From positions 1 to 17,529 of the forward strand of contig JALRGB010000203.1 in NCBI GenBank assembly GCA_023253575.1: 17,529 nt of DNA, written 5' to 3'. Source of the DNA: Verrucomicrobiales bacterium. Its GTDB lineage: Bacteria > Verrucomicrobiota > Verrucomicrobiia > Verrucomicrobiales > V1-33. A program made the position numbers and the translations under genes. Under the pieces are notes generated by a model. It did not search any database and had not been told where the DNA came from. It saw nothing but the letters and a program-made list of their open reading frames with translations. Shown piece by piece: positions 7,056 through 16,374 of this stretch (positions are counted from its first letter, which is position 1; each line of letters begins with the position of its first letter).

Positions 7056-10000
7056 ATGTTTTTTATGTTTCGTTCTTATGACCTGTTGGGTCGGGTCGGC
7101 TGTGCACTAGGTGCTTGTTTGCTCCTTGCCCAGATAGCGAGTGCACAGTATGGGCTGACTAGTGGCGTCTATAACCGTCTGAGTCAGCGTGTTCCAGCTA
7201 ACAACACGACGCACATTCCGCCGGTTGGTCCCAACGCGTCGCCGACCGGCGATCCTTTGATCACACCACAATATGCCAACGTGGTGGAGGCCAACGCTTC
7301 GGCGGGGCCCATCAGCAGCGGGTATCCGCGAAGTGGCACCGGCGGCTCCGGGATGATTCTCCGCAATGCCTCCCTCGGTACCAGTTTTGCTTCAGGCGTG
7401 CCTCGTTATTTTTTCGGTGACCAGATTATTCCTCCGGCGAGCATCATCAACGGAGCGGGTGTCACGCGCGTCATCACGGATCCGGCGACGTATTGGCGGG
7501 CCGAGCCGGTGCGGGCCGGGGAGCTGTTGACGAATCCGACCTCGGCGCCGGCGGTTGATTACCGGACTGGAGTTTCCGCGAGCCTGCCGCCGTTGGCAAG
7601 CGGGGTGTTGCCTTCTTATTATTACAGTCCGCATGCAGGACGGGTCTTCGCCAATACACCGGGATTGGTAGAAGTGACATGGCGGTCCAGTGTACCTGAT
7701 TCTCAAAATGGCGGAAACTATATCTTCTACAAGGAATCCTTTACCGTTTCCTCGGGAGCCCTGTCGCCCGTCCGGACCATGTTTTGGACGGAGAAAAGCT
7801 TCAGTGCCCCGCGCATCACCATTCCGACAGGCAAGGTGGTTACGGTCAACCCTGTTTACAGCAATGTCTTTCCCGAAACGGTAGCGGAGGAATTTGTGGT
7901 GGTGGGTAGTTCGCAGGCTGATCCTAATGCCAGCTCGACGCAGGTTTTGCGGACGGTCTGGTTTGAAAAAACGAACGGGATCGGTGAATTGCACGCGTAT
8001 AACATCACCGGTAGAATCCTTGTTGAATATCTGGGGACAAGACGGGAAGACGGCACCCATGAGTTCTTAGGTGCGGACGTGGTGAGTGTTGAGCAGGCGA
8101 TCCAACCGCAGACGCAGACGGTGAAACTTGGAGAGGAGATTCGCCCACAGCCGGATGAAAACTTGGTGGCCCAGCCGGCCACCTCGGATGGCTCGGCGAG
8201 CAGCGCGACCTTTTACGGGTCCATTGCCCGTCCCGATGGGACGCTGGCCTATTTTGCCGAGCGATTCAACGATGTGGAGGACCGGGTGGCGTTTTATTGG
8301 TTAGAGGAGAAGGATGCAGCGATAGCAAATGTCTCCGGCGTGTTTCCCGGCCTAGCCATCGATTGGCCTAAATATTTTAGCAAATATTTGCTAGTCTGGC
8401 CGGAGACGGTCACCGATTTTGTAGCCTCGACGGTGGGTTTCGAAGGCAGTACGGTAGACAATGGAATGGGAATGCAGTTCGAGGACGGCATGATACCGAC
8501 CATTGTTTACCAAGATGCTCCCGATGGAGACGAAGCCAAGCTTGACGGTATCAGTCAGCGTTTGGTGGTGGAGCTCAGCACAAGTTCGGACCAGATGAAT
8601 CGAACTTTGCTTAAATTTACAGGTGACAATGGTGGCGTTTGGTATGTCCGACTCATGACCCAGGTGGACGGTCGCAGCGGGTTTATCGAGGGAGATGGCG
8701 GCCCGGCCGTGATTTCTACAGCGTTTGTTGGTGATCGCCTGCAGCCGCCTTCAGCAGCCTACTCCGTAGCTGGATATGTGGCCTCGGGCACATCGCATTC
8801 CCCGGCTGCTTATATTGATCCTTTTGCAAGTGGTGTGACGGCCGCAGAAAAAGGGGCCATTATTCCGGTGAATGCTCTCCCTGCATCAAACAACCCTTTG
8901 ACTGTGTGGTGGTTCAAGGAGGTGAAGCCACCGACATCGGAATTCAAGAGTTTCTATAGTGCGGCCAAGGTGGGCCGGTATACGGTGGCGTATCGAAGCG
9001 GAGACGCTGCGGCTTCCGATGATTTTGAGGCTGGCGCACTGGGATGGTCATCCACGATTACAGCAGCCGGTCCAACGGGCCAATTTATGGGGCCCTTTGG
9101 CGTGGGGTCACCGCCTTCAACCCAAAAAACGGTAGATGTGAGTCATTACGGCGGGACGCCAGTAACAGTGGCTTTCAATTTCCTGCGCATCGATTCTTGG
9201 GACGGTGAGAACTTCAAGGTCTTGGTGAACGGTAATCTGTTAATCAATCAGATGTTTGTCTTCAATCAGGAGGTGACGCAGACATTGAGTGGTCAGGCGG
9301 CTCTTCCGGAGGCTAACTATGAGTGGACGATTGCGCCGGTGGCGGGAGGGTATGGTCAGTTCTATGGGAATGTTGGCTGGTTGGATCAAAACTTCCGGGT
9401 GACTATCAAAGCGACGCCTGTGACTAAGACTTCCTTGAGTAGCCTGACGGTGGGCTTTGGTTCAACGTTGAACTCGGCTGCGACTGATGAAGCGTTCGGT
9501 ATTGATAACTTTTCCGTTGTTTCTCCCCAGCCGCAGATCATTCTCGCTTCGAATCAAGGAACGGGCCCGCTGGCATCCTCGTTGTCCGAGGCCACGGTTT
9601 ACAATCAGCCGATTCCTAGTCTGGTTGGATACAATCCGAATGAAGAACATGCCTTGATTCTGCAGGGGAGAGCTTATGCGCTGCGCGATGATTTGAATTT
9701 GGTGTCAGGGACGACGGCATCGTCGATCGGGGAGAGTTTCAGTTCATGGCCTCGGGTCCTGTTGCAGTACACCGATCCGGCGGACCAGCGTCCTGCCATG
9801 GCGGTTTACGAAGTGCTGCGGGAGACCGCAACTTACCCATTTTCTTACGGCATCACGGCTGGCACGATCATCGGATCGCCGATGCCGTTGCCTTTGATGC
9901 CGCTTCCGCTGGCGGGAGACGGCACGGTGCGCAACACCGAGGTGCCAATAGAAGGCGGTTATTCCGATCCGCCGAACAACGGATCGGCGCCAATGTCCTA

Positions 10001-13000
10001 TACGCCTTTCACTTTTAAAGACAGGAAGGGGTACGACTGGGTTTACCGGGGACCGCATGATGGCGGCAGCAAGGCCCTCGGTATGCAATTTTTCTACGCC
10101 ATGCGGGCTGATTTTGTCTTTCCTGAACTGGCCGTGCAGCCAGCCGCGGGTACAATTCTTCCTTATCTGAGGGCGAAGAATTCTTCTGGACTGTATGTGG
10201 GAGACCCGGTCACGGGAAATCCGCTGACGGTGCTTTATTATCCTTCGTGGCCGACGAATCCTCCAACTCTTGCAGTGGGTGAGACGTTGGCCTTACCCAA
10301 GCGCGGGTTGCCAGCGGTGCGCGGGCAGACAAGTGCGCGGGTGCTTTATCAGCAGTCTATTGCCAATAGCGGTCCGCAGCAGCCGAGTGTGCTGTTGCAG
10401 GACCCGACGAGGTCCAAAAGTGTGCTCATCAATGACGCTAAGGTGGGGCTGAACGCGCTGCCGGCCTCCTTGAAGACAACCCAGCAGAACGGGAAAACTT
10501 ATTTTCAGTTGGCGCAGCCGCACTTGCAACAGAGGTTTTATTTTGATCCCTTGCAGGGTGACAAAGGCGGACTGATGCTGGTGGGCGAGTTCAAGGATGA
10601 AGTGGCGGGCGAAGATTATTTGAACCTGAACACGCTGAGTGCTTCCGATGTGACGGCACTTGAGGGTCTGGTCGACGATACGGATCCTGATAAGCCCAAC
10701 TGGTCGGCGGCCATCACGCATCTGACGACGGCGGTGGAGACCTTCAAGGAGAATCTGGCCAGCCCGGGGACCTACATCGTCGACTCCACTAGGACGGTTC
10801 AGGCCGGTTACCAGACTTTGCCAGAGATTGTTTATTCGGACACGGCGGTTGATAGTTATGCCCTGACCGCTTTGGGCAAGGGCAGCGGTTATGTCAGTTT
10901 GCTCTTTGGCGATGGCCTAGCTTTCACACCCAAGGGGGAACCAGTGGCGATGCAGATCATCAAGGTTGAGCCGAATCTATACCAGGGAGATCTCCGGGTA
11001 ATTCCCGCTTCTAATCCGCTCGACGAACAAACGACGATTCGTCACAGTGGCGATTTCGCGGCCCGGCCGGGAGATTATACCTTTGAGTGGCGGTATGCTT
11101 TTCCGGTGGGAGGTGTGGCGCCGCCCATTTACCGGACTGACATGACCACCGTGGTGGGTAATTCCGCTGTCTCACCTTCGACGGCTAACTGGTACCTCCT
11201 AGCCGACCCGACGGCCTTGCCTCCCGTGGTTCTGCCGTATCCCGCCAGCGCGGTTTCCCTGCCGCGTTCCATTCAGATTAATTCCTCAACGCACAATGCC
11301 AGTTCCGGGCAGCCAGGACAAATCCTGAAGAGCAGCGTCGGAGTGACCTTCAATAGTCAGGAGGCCTCGCAGGTTTTTCTGAGTACTACGCTTTCGAGCA
11401 CGGCAGCGGGGACGAGTGATGGTTTTGTGCTTTTTGTCAACGGGGCTCCCGCTCTGGCGTACCAGATTCCAGCTGGAGTCGCGGTTCCTGGGAATCTCAC
11501 CCCGGCTGTGGCCCGCTCCGGCTTGGTGCTAAACGGGCTTCCGATCCAGTTTGAGCTGGATACGGCAGTCTTTCGCAATGGTTCCAACCAGGTGGAAATC
11601 GGCTTGTACTCAACTGCGCCGCCTGACGCCGGCACGGCGACCTCCATTGACTTCCGGATCCATACCCCGGTGAAAACGGATCTTGTCCTCGGCAGTACAG
11701 AATGGCAGGCCCCAGCCACACCGCCGCCTGGCAGTCCTCCCCTGTCCAACACGATCATTATCGGGGGCTCGGCCGGTTCCCCTCTCGGAGACCCCTTTCT
11801 GGTCTTCTCAGACAGCTATTTCACCATGAGGTACAAGGCGACGAACTCGACTGCGATGGTCACGGGTTCAAATTACTCAGAGTGGATGCAGCCGGTGCTG
11901 GTGGAGAGCTGGGTCAAGCGAGTTCTTGACGGTATCAACCCCTTCAATCAACGCCAGACGGACCTCTATAATAACCCCGTTAGTACCGACGTCAGCATCT
12001 TGACTCAGGCTGGCAAACGCTGGGAGGGGGACGTGGCGCTCAATCTCGATAATATCAACGATTTTGGGCTCATTGAAATCTACGAAACGGTTCTCAACAG
12101 GGTCAAGAAACAGAGCATTGACGGCAATGTCTCGACAGACTCCGTCAACAGTACCCTGCTGTTGGTGGCTGGCTATCTCAACGATCTCTACATGACGCTC
12201 GGCAACGAGGCGCGGGATGATGCGCAAAACCCGACCATTCAACTCGACGGCGCCATGGGACCTGTAGACGCGCACACGGCGCGATTCTCATTTGAGGGGC
12301 AGGTGTCAAGTCTGATGGACGAGACGCTGGCTCTCCTGCGCGGCCGTGATGATTTTCTCAGCCCCGGCACACGGATTAATCCTTCGTACAATAGGCTGTA
12401 CTGGAACTATACTAACGGCATCAATTCGGGTGAGCCGTTTTATGCCGTTAATTACGACATCAAGGAGAAGTCCGGGAGTGTGAATGCCAATGGAATCCTC
12501 GATGCGGCGGATGCGCAGGCGATGTTTCCCCAGGGTCACGGTGATGCTTATGGGCATTATCTAACGGCTCTGAAGGGATATTACAAACTGCTGACGGCCT
12601 CTGCTTTCACTTGGGTGCCGAGCACGGAAGCGGTAACTGTGCTGGGACAGACGGTGCAGGTCGACTATCAGGATGAGCGGAAATTTGCCGCGGCCGCCTC
12701 TGCGCTGGCGCGCACCGGTGTCGATGTCATTGATTACACGGCCCGGAAAAATCACGAGGATTCCGAGGATTCCGGCTGGGCCAGCAAGAAGGACGGGAAG
12801 TACAATCCGAACACCGGGCGGACACGGTATTGGGGGACGGACGAGTGGTCGTCCCGTGTCTTCCAGGGGGCGTATTACAATTGGGTGGCGGCCAATGCCA
12901 TGTTGCCCGACACGGATACTGAACACGAGGGCATTCAAAAGATCGACCGCACCACGGTGCCGGAATTGAATGAGCTGGTGGCGAGCGCCACCGAAGTGCT

Positions 13001-15401
13001 CAACCTCTCATTTGGCGAGCAGGCGCATCTGAATCCGCTCGGTCTGGCCTCGGATGCCTTGTCCTTTGACGTCTCCCCGGCGGAAATGGCCGCAGGCAAA
13101 TCACACTTCGAGCAGCTCTATGACAGGGCGGTCAAATCCGCGGTCAATGCCAAAAATGCCTACAAGCAGGCAAGTCTGATGAACCACCAGCTGCGGCAGC
13201 AGGGCAATACCGTAGACTCCTACAACGAGGCCATCACCAAGCAGGAGGATGCATACAAGTACGACTTGATCAAACTTTATGGGACTCCCTACGCCGGGGA
13301 CATCGGTGCAGGGAAGTTGTATGCTCAAGGTTATACCGGGCCGGATTTATACCACGCATATTTCATCGACCGCCCCTCAGAGTTAGTCGATGTGAGCGAA
13401 GATGTGACCGTGACTTTTAATGAGCCGATCAATCACGACCCCTTCACAGAGTGGTCAATCGAAAACGTTTACGATCGATTGCGGGATCCCGTCGAGTATG
13501 TGGAGAAAAAATTCAGGATATCTCCCTATACTCTGGGGCAGTTTGCTGACACAGTAGCATCCGGTCTGGGGCGGCGCGGTCAGGTCGGGGAAATTCAGAG
13601 GGCGCTGCTTGACGTCTACGAAGCGCAAGTGAATTTGCGGGACACGGCAAACAGCTTTTCTGACTTGAACAATCGTTTCGACCGGGATTACCAGCTCTTC
13701 TCCGAGTATCTCGATGATTATGCGACAGCCAGTGACGAGGCGGCTGACAAGCTTAAAAAAGCGGCGGCACTGACCAAGTCGTCTTTTGCGCTGGTCAATG
13801 CGACGGCAACGACGGAGGTTCTTGCCGAATATGCGAAAGAAGTGGCCAAGGCCATGAGGGAGGCGCCGCCTGCGGTGGCCGGAACATCTGTGGACGCGAC
13901 CTCCGGGCTGCGGTCGGCGATTTTGAGTGGGGGGATAGTTGCTCAATTCTCGCTGCGATTTGCGGGGCTGGTGACCGAGTCAATGGCGCGTACGCTGGAG
14001 GCCGAAGCAGCCGAGTTGGAAAAACAGGCGGATTCGTACGTCGAGGAAGCCAATTCTGATTTGGCCGCCAAACAGCATGTCCTTGAGTTCGAGCGTCTTT
14101 ACGATCAGGTTCTGGCTTCCGCTTATGAAATCACGCGTCGTCTGAGCGAGTTGCAGCGGGCGACCGAGCGGTTGTCGAAGTTGTATGCAGACGCGAGCCA
14201 CATTTTGTCGGAGCGGGAGACGTTCCGGCAGCGGGCGGCCTCCGTCCTGCAGGGTTATCGCACGCGCGATCTGGTCTTCCGGGAGCTGAGGAACGAGGAG
14301 TTGTCGCAATACAAAGGGTTGTTTGACTTGGCGCAGACTTACACCTACTTGGCGGCTAAGGCCTATGATTACGAGACGGGGCTACTCAACACGTCAAAGG
14401 GGCGTGATTTTATCAACGAGGTGGTTGGAACTTATTCGGTGGGTGCTTGGAACGGGGTGGAGCCCATTGCCACCAATTCAGGCGATTCTGGCTTGGCATC
14501 GATGCTTTCCGGGCTCCGTGATGACTGGTCTGTGGTCAAAGGACGGCTGGGGATCAATAATCCGGACCGAAATGGGACCTTGTTCTCTCTGCGCCAAGAA
14601 TTGTTCCGCATCCGTGCGCATCAGCCCACCGCCACCGACAACACGCTGTGGCAGCAGGTGCTGCAGCAGCACATTAAGAGCAATGTTCTCGATGATCCTG
14701 ATGTAGCCATTTATTGCACCAACGTGCGCAAGGCGGATAACTCTCTGGTGCCGGGGCTGGTTATTCCTTTCTCGACAACCATTGAACAAGGGAAAAACTT
14801 CTTCGGCTGGCCACTAGCGGCAGGGGACCACACCTTTTCCCAAAGTACATTTGCTACCAAGGTATTTTCCTCTGGGGTGGTTTTGAGTGGGTATGTTGGC
14901 ATGGATCCATTTGCGTCCTGGAACCCTGGGGCCGGGGGACCGGCCAGTTCGGATCCCAATGCGCTTTCCGCCACTCCTTACGTGTATCTGATTCCTGTCG
15001 GGGAGGATCGGATGCGGACGCCACCGCTGGGAGACACCAATGTCATTCGTTCATGGTCGGTCAAGGATCAGGCCATTCCGCTGCCGCGGAATTTGGGAGC
15101 GGCGAATTTTTCCTCGCTGCAGTTTTTCACTCCGCAAGGGAGTCTAAATGAACAGCTGTGGATCAGGAGGAAACATCAAGCCTTCCGAGCGGTTGATGAT
15201 CCGGTGTATTTCTACAGCGCCATACCAACTGAATTCACGAATTCTCGACTGATCGGACGCAGCGTTTGGAATACGCAATGGAAAATTGTTATTCCGGCCT
15301 ATGGGCTCCTCAGTGATGAGCAGGTAGGATTGGATCAGTTTGTGAAGAGTGTGAGCGATATTAAATTGTTTTTGCGCACCTACTCGCATTCTGGTAATTA
15401 A
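7056..15401 (+). CDS. Giant secreted protein with helical C-terminal half, possibly Tc-toxin-A-like
   Basis: This 2781-residue protein has a signal peptide ending ASA|Q near residue 30. Residues ~31-1600 are beta-rich. They include a typical jelly-roll module at 655-821 that opens DDFEAGALGWS, has SWDGENFKVLVNG in the middle and closes AFGIDNFSVV. From ~1616 the protein becomes mostly helical: VESWVKRVLDGINPFNQRQ, NANGILDAADAQAMFPQ followed by GHGDAYGHYLTALKGYY (~1827), and THFEQ/SHFEQ-type helices. Residues 2179-2412 form two long charged helices flanking an apolar stretch (~2282-2310, LRSAILSGGIVAQFSLRFAG). Then come YKGLFDLAQTYTYLAAKAYDYE (~2419) and a C-terminal beta domain ending in WKIVIPAYGLL and SVSDIKLFLRTYSHSG. 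Helix, apolar tip, helix, 'LYDLA--AEKAY-YE' and a terminal 'W-hxhP...SDIxLxLRY' is the order in TcA pore-forming and TcB-binding regions. This parallel is my inference. The start could also be the second Met (7065). Confidence 0.7.
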   Translation: MFFMFRSYDLLGRVGCALGACLLLAQIASAQYGLTSGVYNRLSQRVPANNTTHIPPVGPNASPTGDPLITPQYANVVEANASAGPISSGYPRSGTGGSGMILRNASLGTSFASGVPRYFFGDQIIPPASIINGAGVTRVITDPATYWRAEPVRAGELLTNPTSAPAVDYRTGVSASLPPLASGVLPSYYYSPHAGRVFANTPGLVEVTWRSSVPDSQNGGNYIFYKESFTVSSGALSPVRTMFWTEKSFSAPRITIPTGKVVTVNPVYSNVFPETVAEEFVVVGSSQADPNASSTQVLRTVWFEKTNGIGELHAYNITGRILVEYLGTRREDGTHEFLGADVVSVEQAIQPQTQTVKLGEEIRPQPDENLVAQPATSDGSASSATFYGSIARPDGTLAYFAERFNDVEDRVAFYWLEEKDAAIANVSGVFPGLAIDWPKYFSKYLLVWPETVTDFVASTVGFEGSTVDNGMGMQFEDGMIPTIVYQDAPDGDEAKLDGISQRLVVELSTSSDQMNRTLLKFTGDNGGVWYVRLMTQVDGRSGFIEGDGGPAVISTAFVGDRLQPPSAAYSVAGYVASGTSHSPAAYIDPFASGVTAAEKGAIIPVNALPASNNPLTVWWFKEVKPPTSEFKSFYSAAKVGRYTVAYRSGDAAASDDFEAGALGWSSTITAAGPTGQFMGPFGVGSPPSTQKTVDVSHYGGTPVTVAFNFLRIDSWDGENFKVLVNGNLLINQMFVFNQEVTQTLSGQAALPEANYEWTIAPVAGGYGQFYGNVGWLDQNFRVTIKATPVTKTSLSSLTVGFGSTLNSAATDEAFGIDNFSVVSPQPQIILASNQGTGPLASSLSEATVYNQPIPSLVGYNPNEEHALILQGRAYALRDDLNLVSGTTASSIGESFSSWPRVLLQYTDPADQRPAMAVYEVLRETATYPFSYGITAGTIIGSPMPLPLMPLPLAGDGTVRNTEVPIEGGYSDPPNNGSAPMSYTPFTFKDRKGYDWVYRGPHDGGSKALGMQFFYAMRADFVFPELAVQPAAGTILPYLRAKNSSGLYVGDPVTGNPLTVLYYPSWPTNPPTLAVGETLALPKRGLPAVRGQTSARVLYQQSIANSGPQQPSVLLQDPTRSKSVLINDAKVGLNALPASLKTTQQNGKTYFQLAQPHLQQRFYFDPLQGDKGGLMLVGEFKDEVAGEDYLNLNTLSASDVTALEGLVDDTDPDKPNWSAAITHLTTAVETFKENLASPGTYIVDSTRTVQAGYQTLPEIVYSDTAVDSYALTALGKGSGYVSLLFGDGLAFTPKGEPVAMQIIKVEPNLYQGDLRVIPASNPLDEQTTIRHSGDFAARPGDYTFEWRYAFPVGGVAPPIYRTDMTTVVGNSAVSPSTANWYLLADPTALPPVVLPYPASAVSLPRSIQINSSTHNASSGQPGQILKSSVGVTFNSQEASQVFLSTTLSSTAAGTSDGFVLFVNGAPALAYQIPAGVAVPGNLTPAVARSGLVLNGLPIQFELDTAVFRNGSNQVEIGLYSTAPPDAGTATSIDFRIHTPVKTDLVLGSTEWQAPATPPPGSPPLSNTIIIGGSAGSPLGDPFLVFSDSYFTMRYKATNSTAMVTGSNYSEWMQPVLVESWVKRVLDGINPFNQRQTDLYNNPVSTDVSILTQAGKRWEGDVALNLDNINDFGLIEIYETVLNRVKKQSIDGNVSTDSVNSTLLLVAGYLNDLYMTLGNEARDDAQNPTIQLDGAMGPVDAHTARFSFEGQVSSLMDETLALLRGRDDFLSPGTRINPSYNRLYWNYTNGINSGEPFYAVNYDIKEKSGSVNANGILDAADAQAMFPQGHGDAYGHYLTALKGYYKLLTASAFTWVPSTEAVTVLGQTVQVDYQDERKFAAAASALARTGVDVIDYTARKNHEDSEDSGWASKKDGKYNPNTGRTRYWGTDEWSSRVFQGAYYNWVAANAMLPDTDTEHEGIQKIDRTTVPELNELVASATEVLNLSFGEQAHLNPLGLASDALSFDVSPAEMAAGKSHFEQLYDRAVKSAVNAKNAYKQASLMNHQLRQQGNTVDSYNEAITKQEDAYKYDLIKLYGTPYAGDIGAGKLYAQGYTGPDLYHAYFIDRPSELVDVSEDVTVTFNEPINHDPFTEWSIENVYDRLRDPVEYVEKKFRISPYTLGQFADTVASGLGRRGQVGEIQRALLDVYEAQVNLRDTANSFSDLNNRFDRDYQLFSEYLDDYATASDEAADKLKKAAALTKSSFALVNATATTEVLAEYAKEVAKAMREAPPAVAGTSVDATSGLRSAILSGGIVAQFSLRFAGLVTESMARTLEAEAAELEKQADSYVEEANSDLAAKQHVLEFERLYDQVLASAYEITRRLSELQRATERLSKLYADASHILSERETFRQRAASVLQGYRTRDLVFRELRNEELSQYKGLFDLAQTYTYLAAKAYDYETGLLNTSKGRDFINEVVGTYSVGAWNGVEPIATNSGDSGLASMLSGLRDDWSVVKGRLGINNPDRNGTLFSLRQELFRIRAHQPTATDNTLWQQVLQQHIKSNVLDDPDVAIYCTNVRKADNSLVPGLVIPFSTTIEQGKNFFGWPLAAGDHTFSQSTFATKVFSSGVVLSGYVGMDPFASWNPGAGGPASSDPNALSATPYVYLIPVGEDRMRTPPLGDTNVIRSWSVKDQAIPLPRNLGAANFSSLQFFTPQGSLNEQLWIRRKHQAFRAVDDPVYFYSAIPTEFTNSRLIGRSVWNTQWKIVIPAYGLLSDEQVGLDQFVKSVSDIKLFLRTYSHSGN

Positions 15402-15535
15402 CCTGAAATGGGGTTCATAGGGCGTTGCCTAGGCTGGTATGCGTGGCCCCTCCGGGGCCAATGATCCGATGACAATTCCGATATCGTGAGCCCATCGTGT
15501 CATCCTGAAACGATCTCGCGGCGGGGCAAGGCCTC
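15402..15535. other. Convergent intergenic region
   Basis: The giant gene and the lipoprotein gene converge on this gap. Besides the strong hairpin at 15444-15460 it holds a 7-bp inverted repeat, GATGACA (15468-15474) and TGTCATC (15498-15504), 23 bases apart. No open frame or other feature is visible. Confidence 0.5.
15444..15460. terminator. Bidirectional GC hairpin, possible terminator
   Basis: TGGCCCC, loop TCC, GGGGCCA forms a perfect 7-bp stem 43 bases after the giant's stop and 76 bases beyond the lipoprotein's stop. There is no T-run on either side, so it is not a textbook Rho-independent terminator. It may act as a 3' RNA stabiliser or pause site or help Rho-dependent termination between the two convergent genes. 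Confidence 0.4.
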
Positions 15536-16144
15536 TTAAATCCCGCCTACGAAATCCGCCCATTTCTCCGTCCTTTTGTCCCTCGAAATGTCATATTTTT
15601 CCATGATCGTGAATGGAATCGTGGTGCCGTTCTTCTGCGTGAATTGGCCTTTGATGAGGAGCGTGAACGGCTCGTCGCGGGTGATGACGCGGGGGAGCTC
15701 TGCCTTAATGATTTGCTCCGTGGTTTTGACAACTCCTTCGGACGTGCTGTTGTAGGATTCATACGGTTGAGCTGGGAAGTGCATGGGCATTTTGAGCGCG
15801 GAGACTTTAGGGTCATGGGTACCGTCAGCATAGGTCACCGTCACTGTGGTGATATCGGCGGCGACGAAGGTGAAAGTATCATCAATGTAATAAGCCCGTA
15901 TGTTATAAGGTTTTTTGCTCTTGACCGAACCACCCAGTAAATTGGGAACAACGATATTGGTGTCGATTTCCACCTTGGGAACGGGCGTCTTGGCCGCGGG
16001 TGTTTTGGTAACGGGTTTCTTATCGACAGCCGTGAACAACACCGTGTCATATTTGAAATTGCACGAGGACAACAGGAGAGTTGTGATCAGTAGTACTGAT
16101 CGTGCGGCGCGATGGGTATGAGTGTTCATCGTAGACGGCATCAT
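15536..16144 (-). CDS. Small lipoprotein of unknown function
   Basis: From ATG 16144 the protein is 202 residues. ATG 16141 and 16129 are alternatives, and the frame stays open upstream to 16279 but that part is not signal-like. The N-terminus (NTHTHRAARSVLLITTLLLSSC) has an arginine-bearing n-region, a hydrophobic core and lipobox LSSC, with Cys28 (23 from the shorter start) as the lipidated residue. A Lys/Thr/Pro-rich tether follows (DKKPVTKTPAAKTPVPK). The globular part has VPNLLGG, then PYNIRAYYIDDTFTFVAADI and VTVTYADGTHDPKVSALKMP, an alternating beta pattern. The C-terminal portion is AELPRVITRDEPFTLLIKGQ and FTIMEKYDISRDKRTEKWADFVGG. I recognise no family. It probably sits at the inner leaflet of the outer membrane or at the inner membrane. 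It is convergent with the giant gene and divergent from the subtilase-like gene. No Shine-Dalgarno is evident. Confidence 0.75.
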   Translation of the reverse strand: MMPSTMNTHTHRAARSVLLITTLLLSSCNFKYDTVLFTAVDKKPVTKTPAAKTPVPKVEIDTNIVVPNLLGGSVKSKKPYNIRAYYIDDTFTFVAADITTVTVTYADGTHDPKVSALKMPMHFPAQPYESYNSTSEGVVKTTEQIIKAELPRVITRDEPFTLLIKGQFTQKNGTTIPFTIMEKYDISRDKRTEKWADFVGGI

Positions 16145-16360
16145 GGTTTTTTTATAGTTTACGTCAATCGTGGACTCTGCCGGACTGGTTTCGCATGATA
16201 GCGATTTTTTCTGAGGGACTGGCGCCGGGAGCGTGTTCGCTGGAGGCGCGTTTTCGGGTAGAATGGGGTCTGGACGCACGTCAGGCGCGCCTGCTTTTCC
16301 TCGACCGGGTCGGAGACACCGTCTGAGTCGTTTCTCCGCGAGGCAGGCGGGTGCGCGGTT
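16145..16360. other. Divergent intergenic region between lipoprotein and subtilase-like genes
   Basis: Together with the leader to 16423 this gap is 279 bases. Read on the minus strand, the end near the lipoprotein has TTGACG and TATAAA close to the ATG, but they are only 5 bases apart and are not a usable -35/-10 pair. The middle is GC-rich with no clear promoter for the plus-strand gene. I see no RNA gene. Confidence 0.4.
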
Positions 16361-16374
16361 ATGTGCGCGGCTAT
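16351..16374 (+). repeat. 12-bp tandem direct repeat upstream of the subtilase-like gene
   Basis: GTGCGCGGTTAT (16351-16362) is followed directly by GTGCGCGGCTAT (16363-16374), 11 of 12 identical. It precedes the two leader hairpins. It might be a small slippage product or a repressor site; nothing further supports a function. Confidence 0.4.

Noticed and set aside
13455..13946. 163-codon minus-strand frame inside the giant gene
   Set aside because: Arg/Pro/His-rich antisense shadow of a GC-rich coding sequence; the plus-strand frame is uninterrupted and has coherent coiled-coil sequence.
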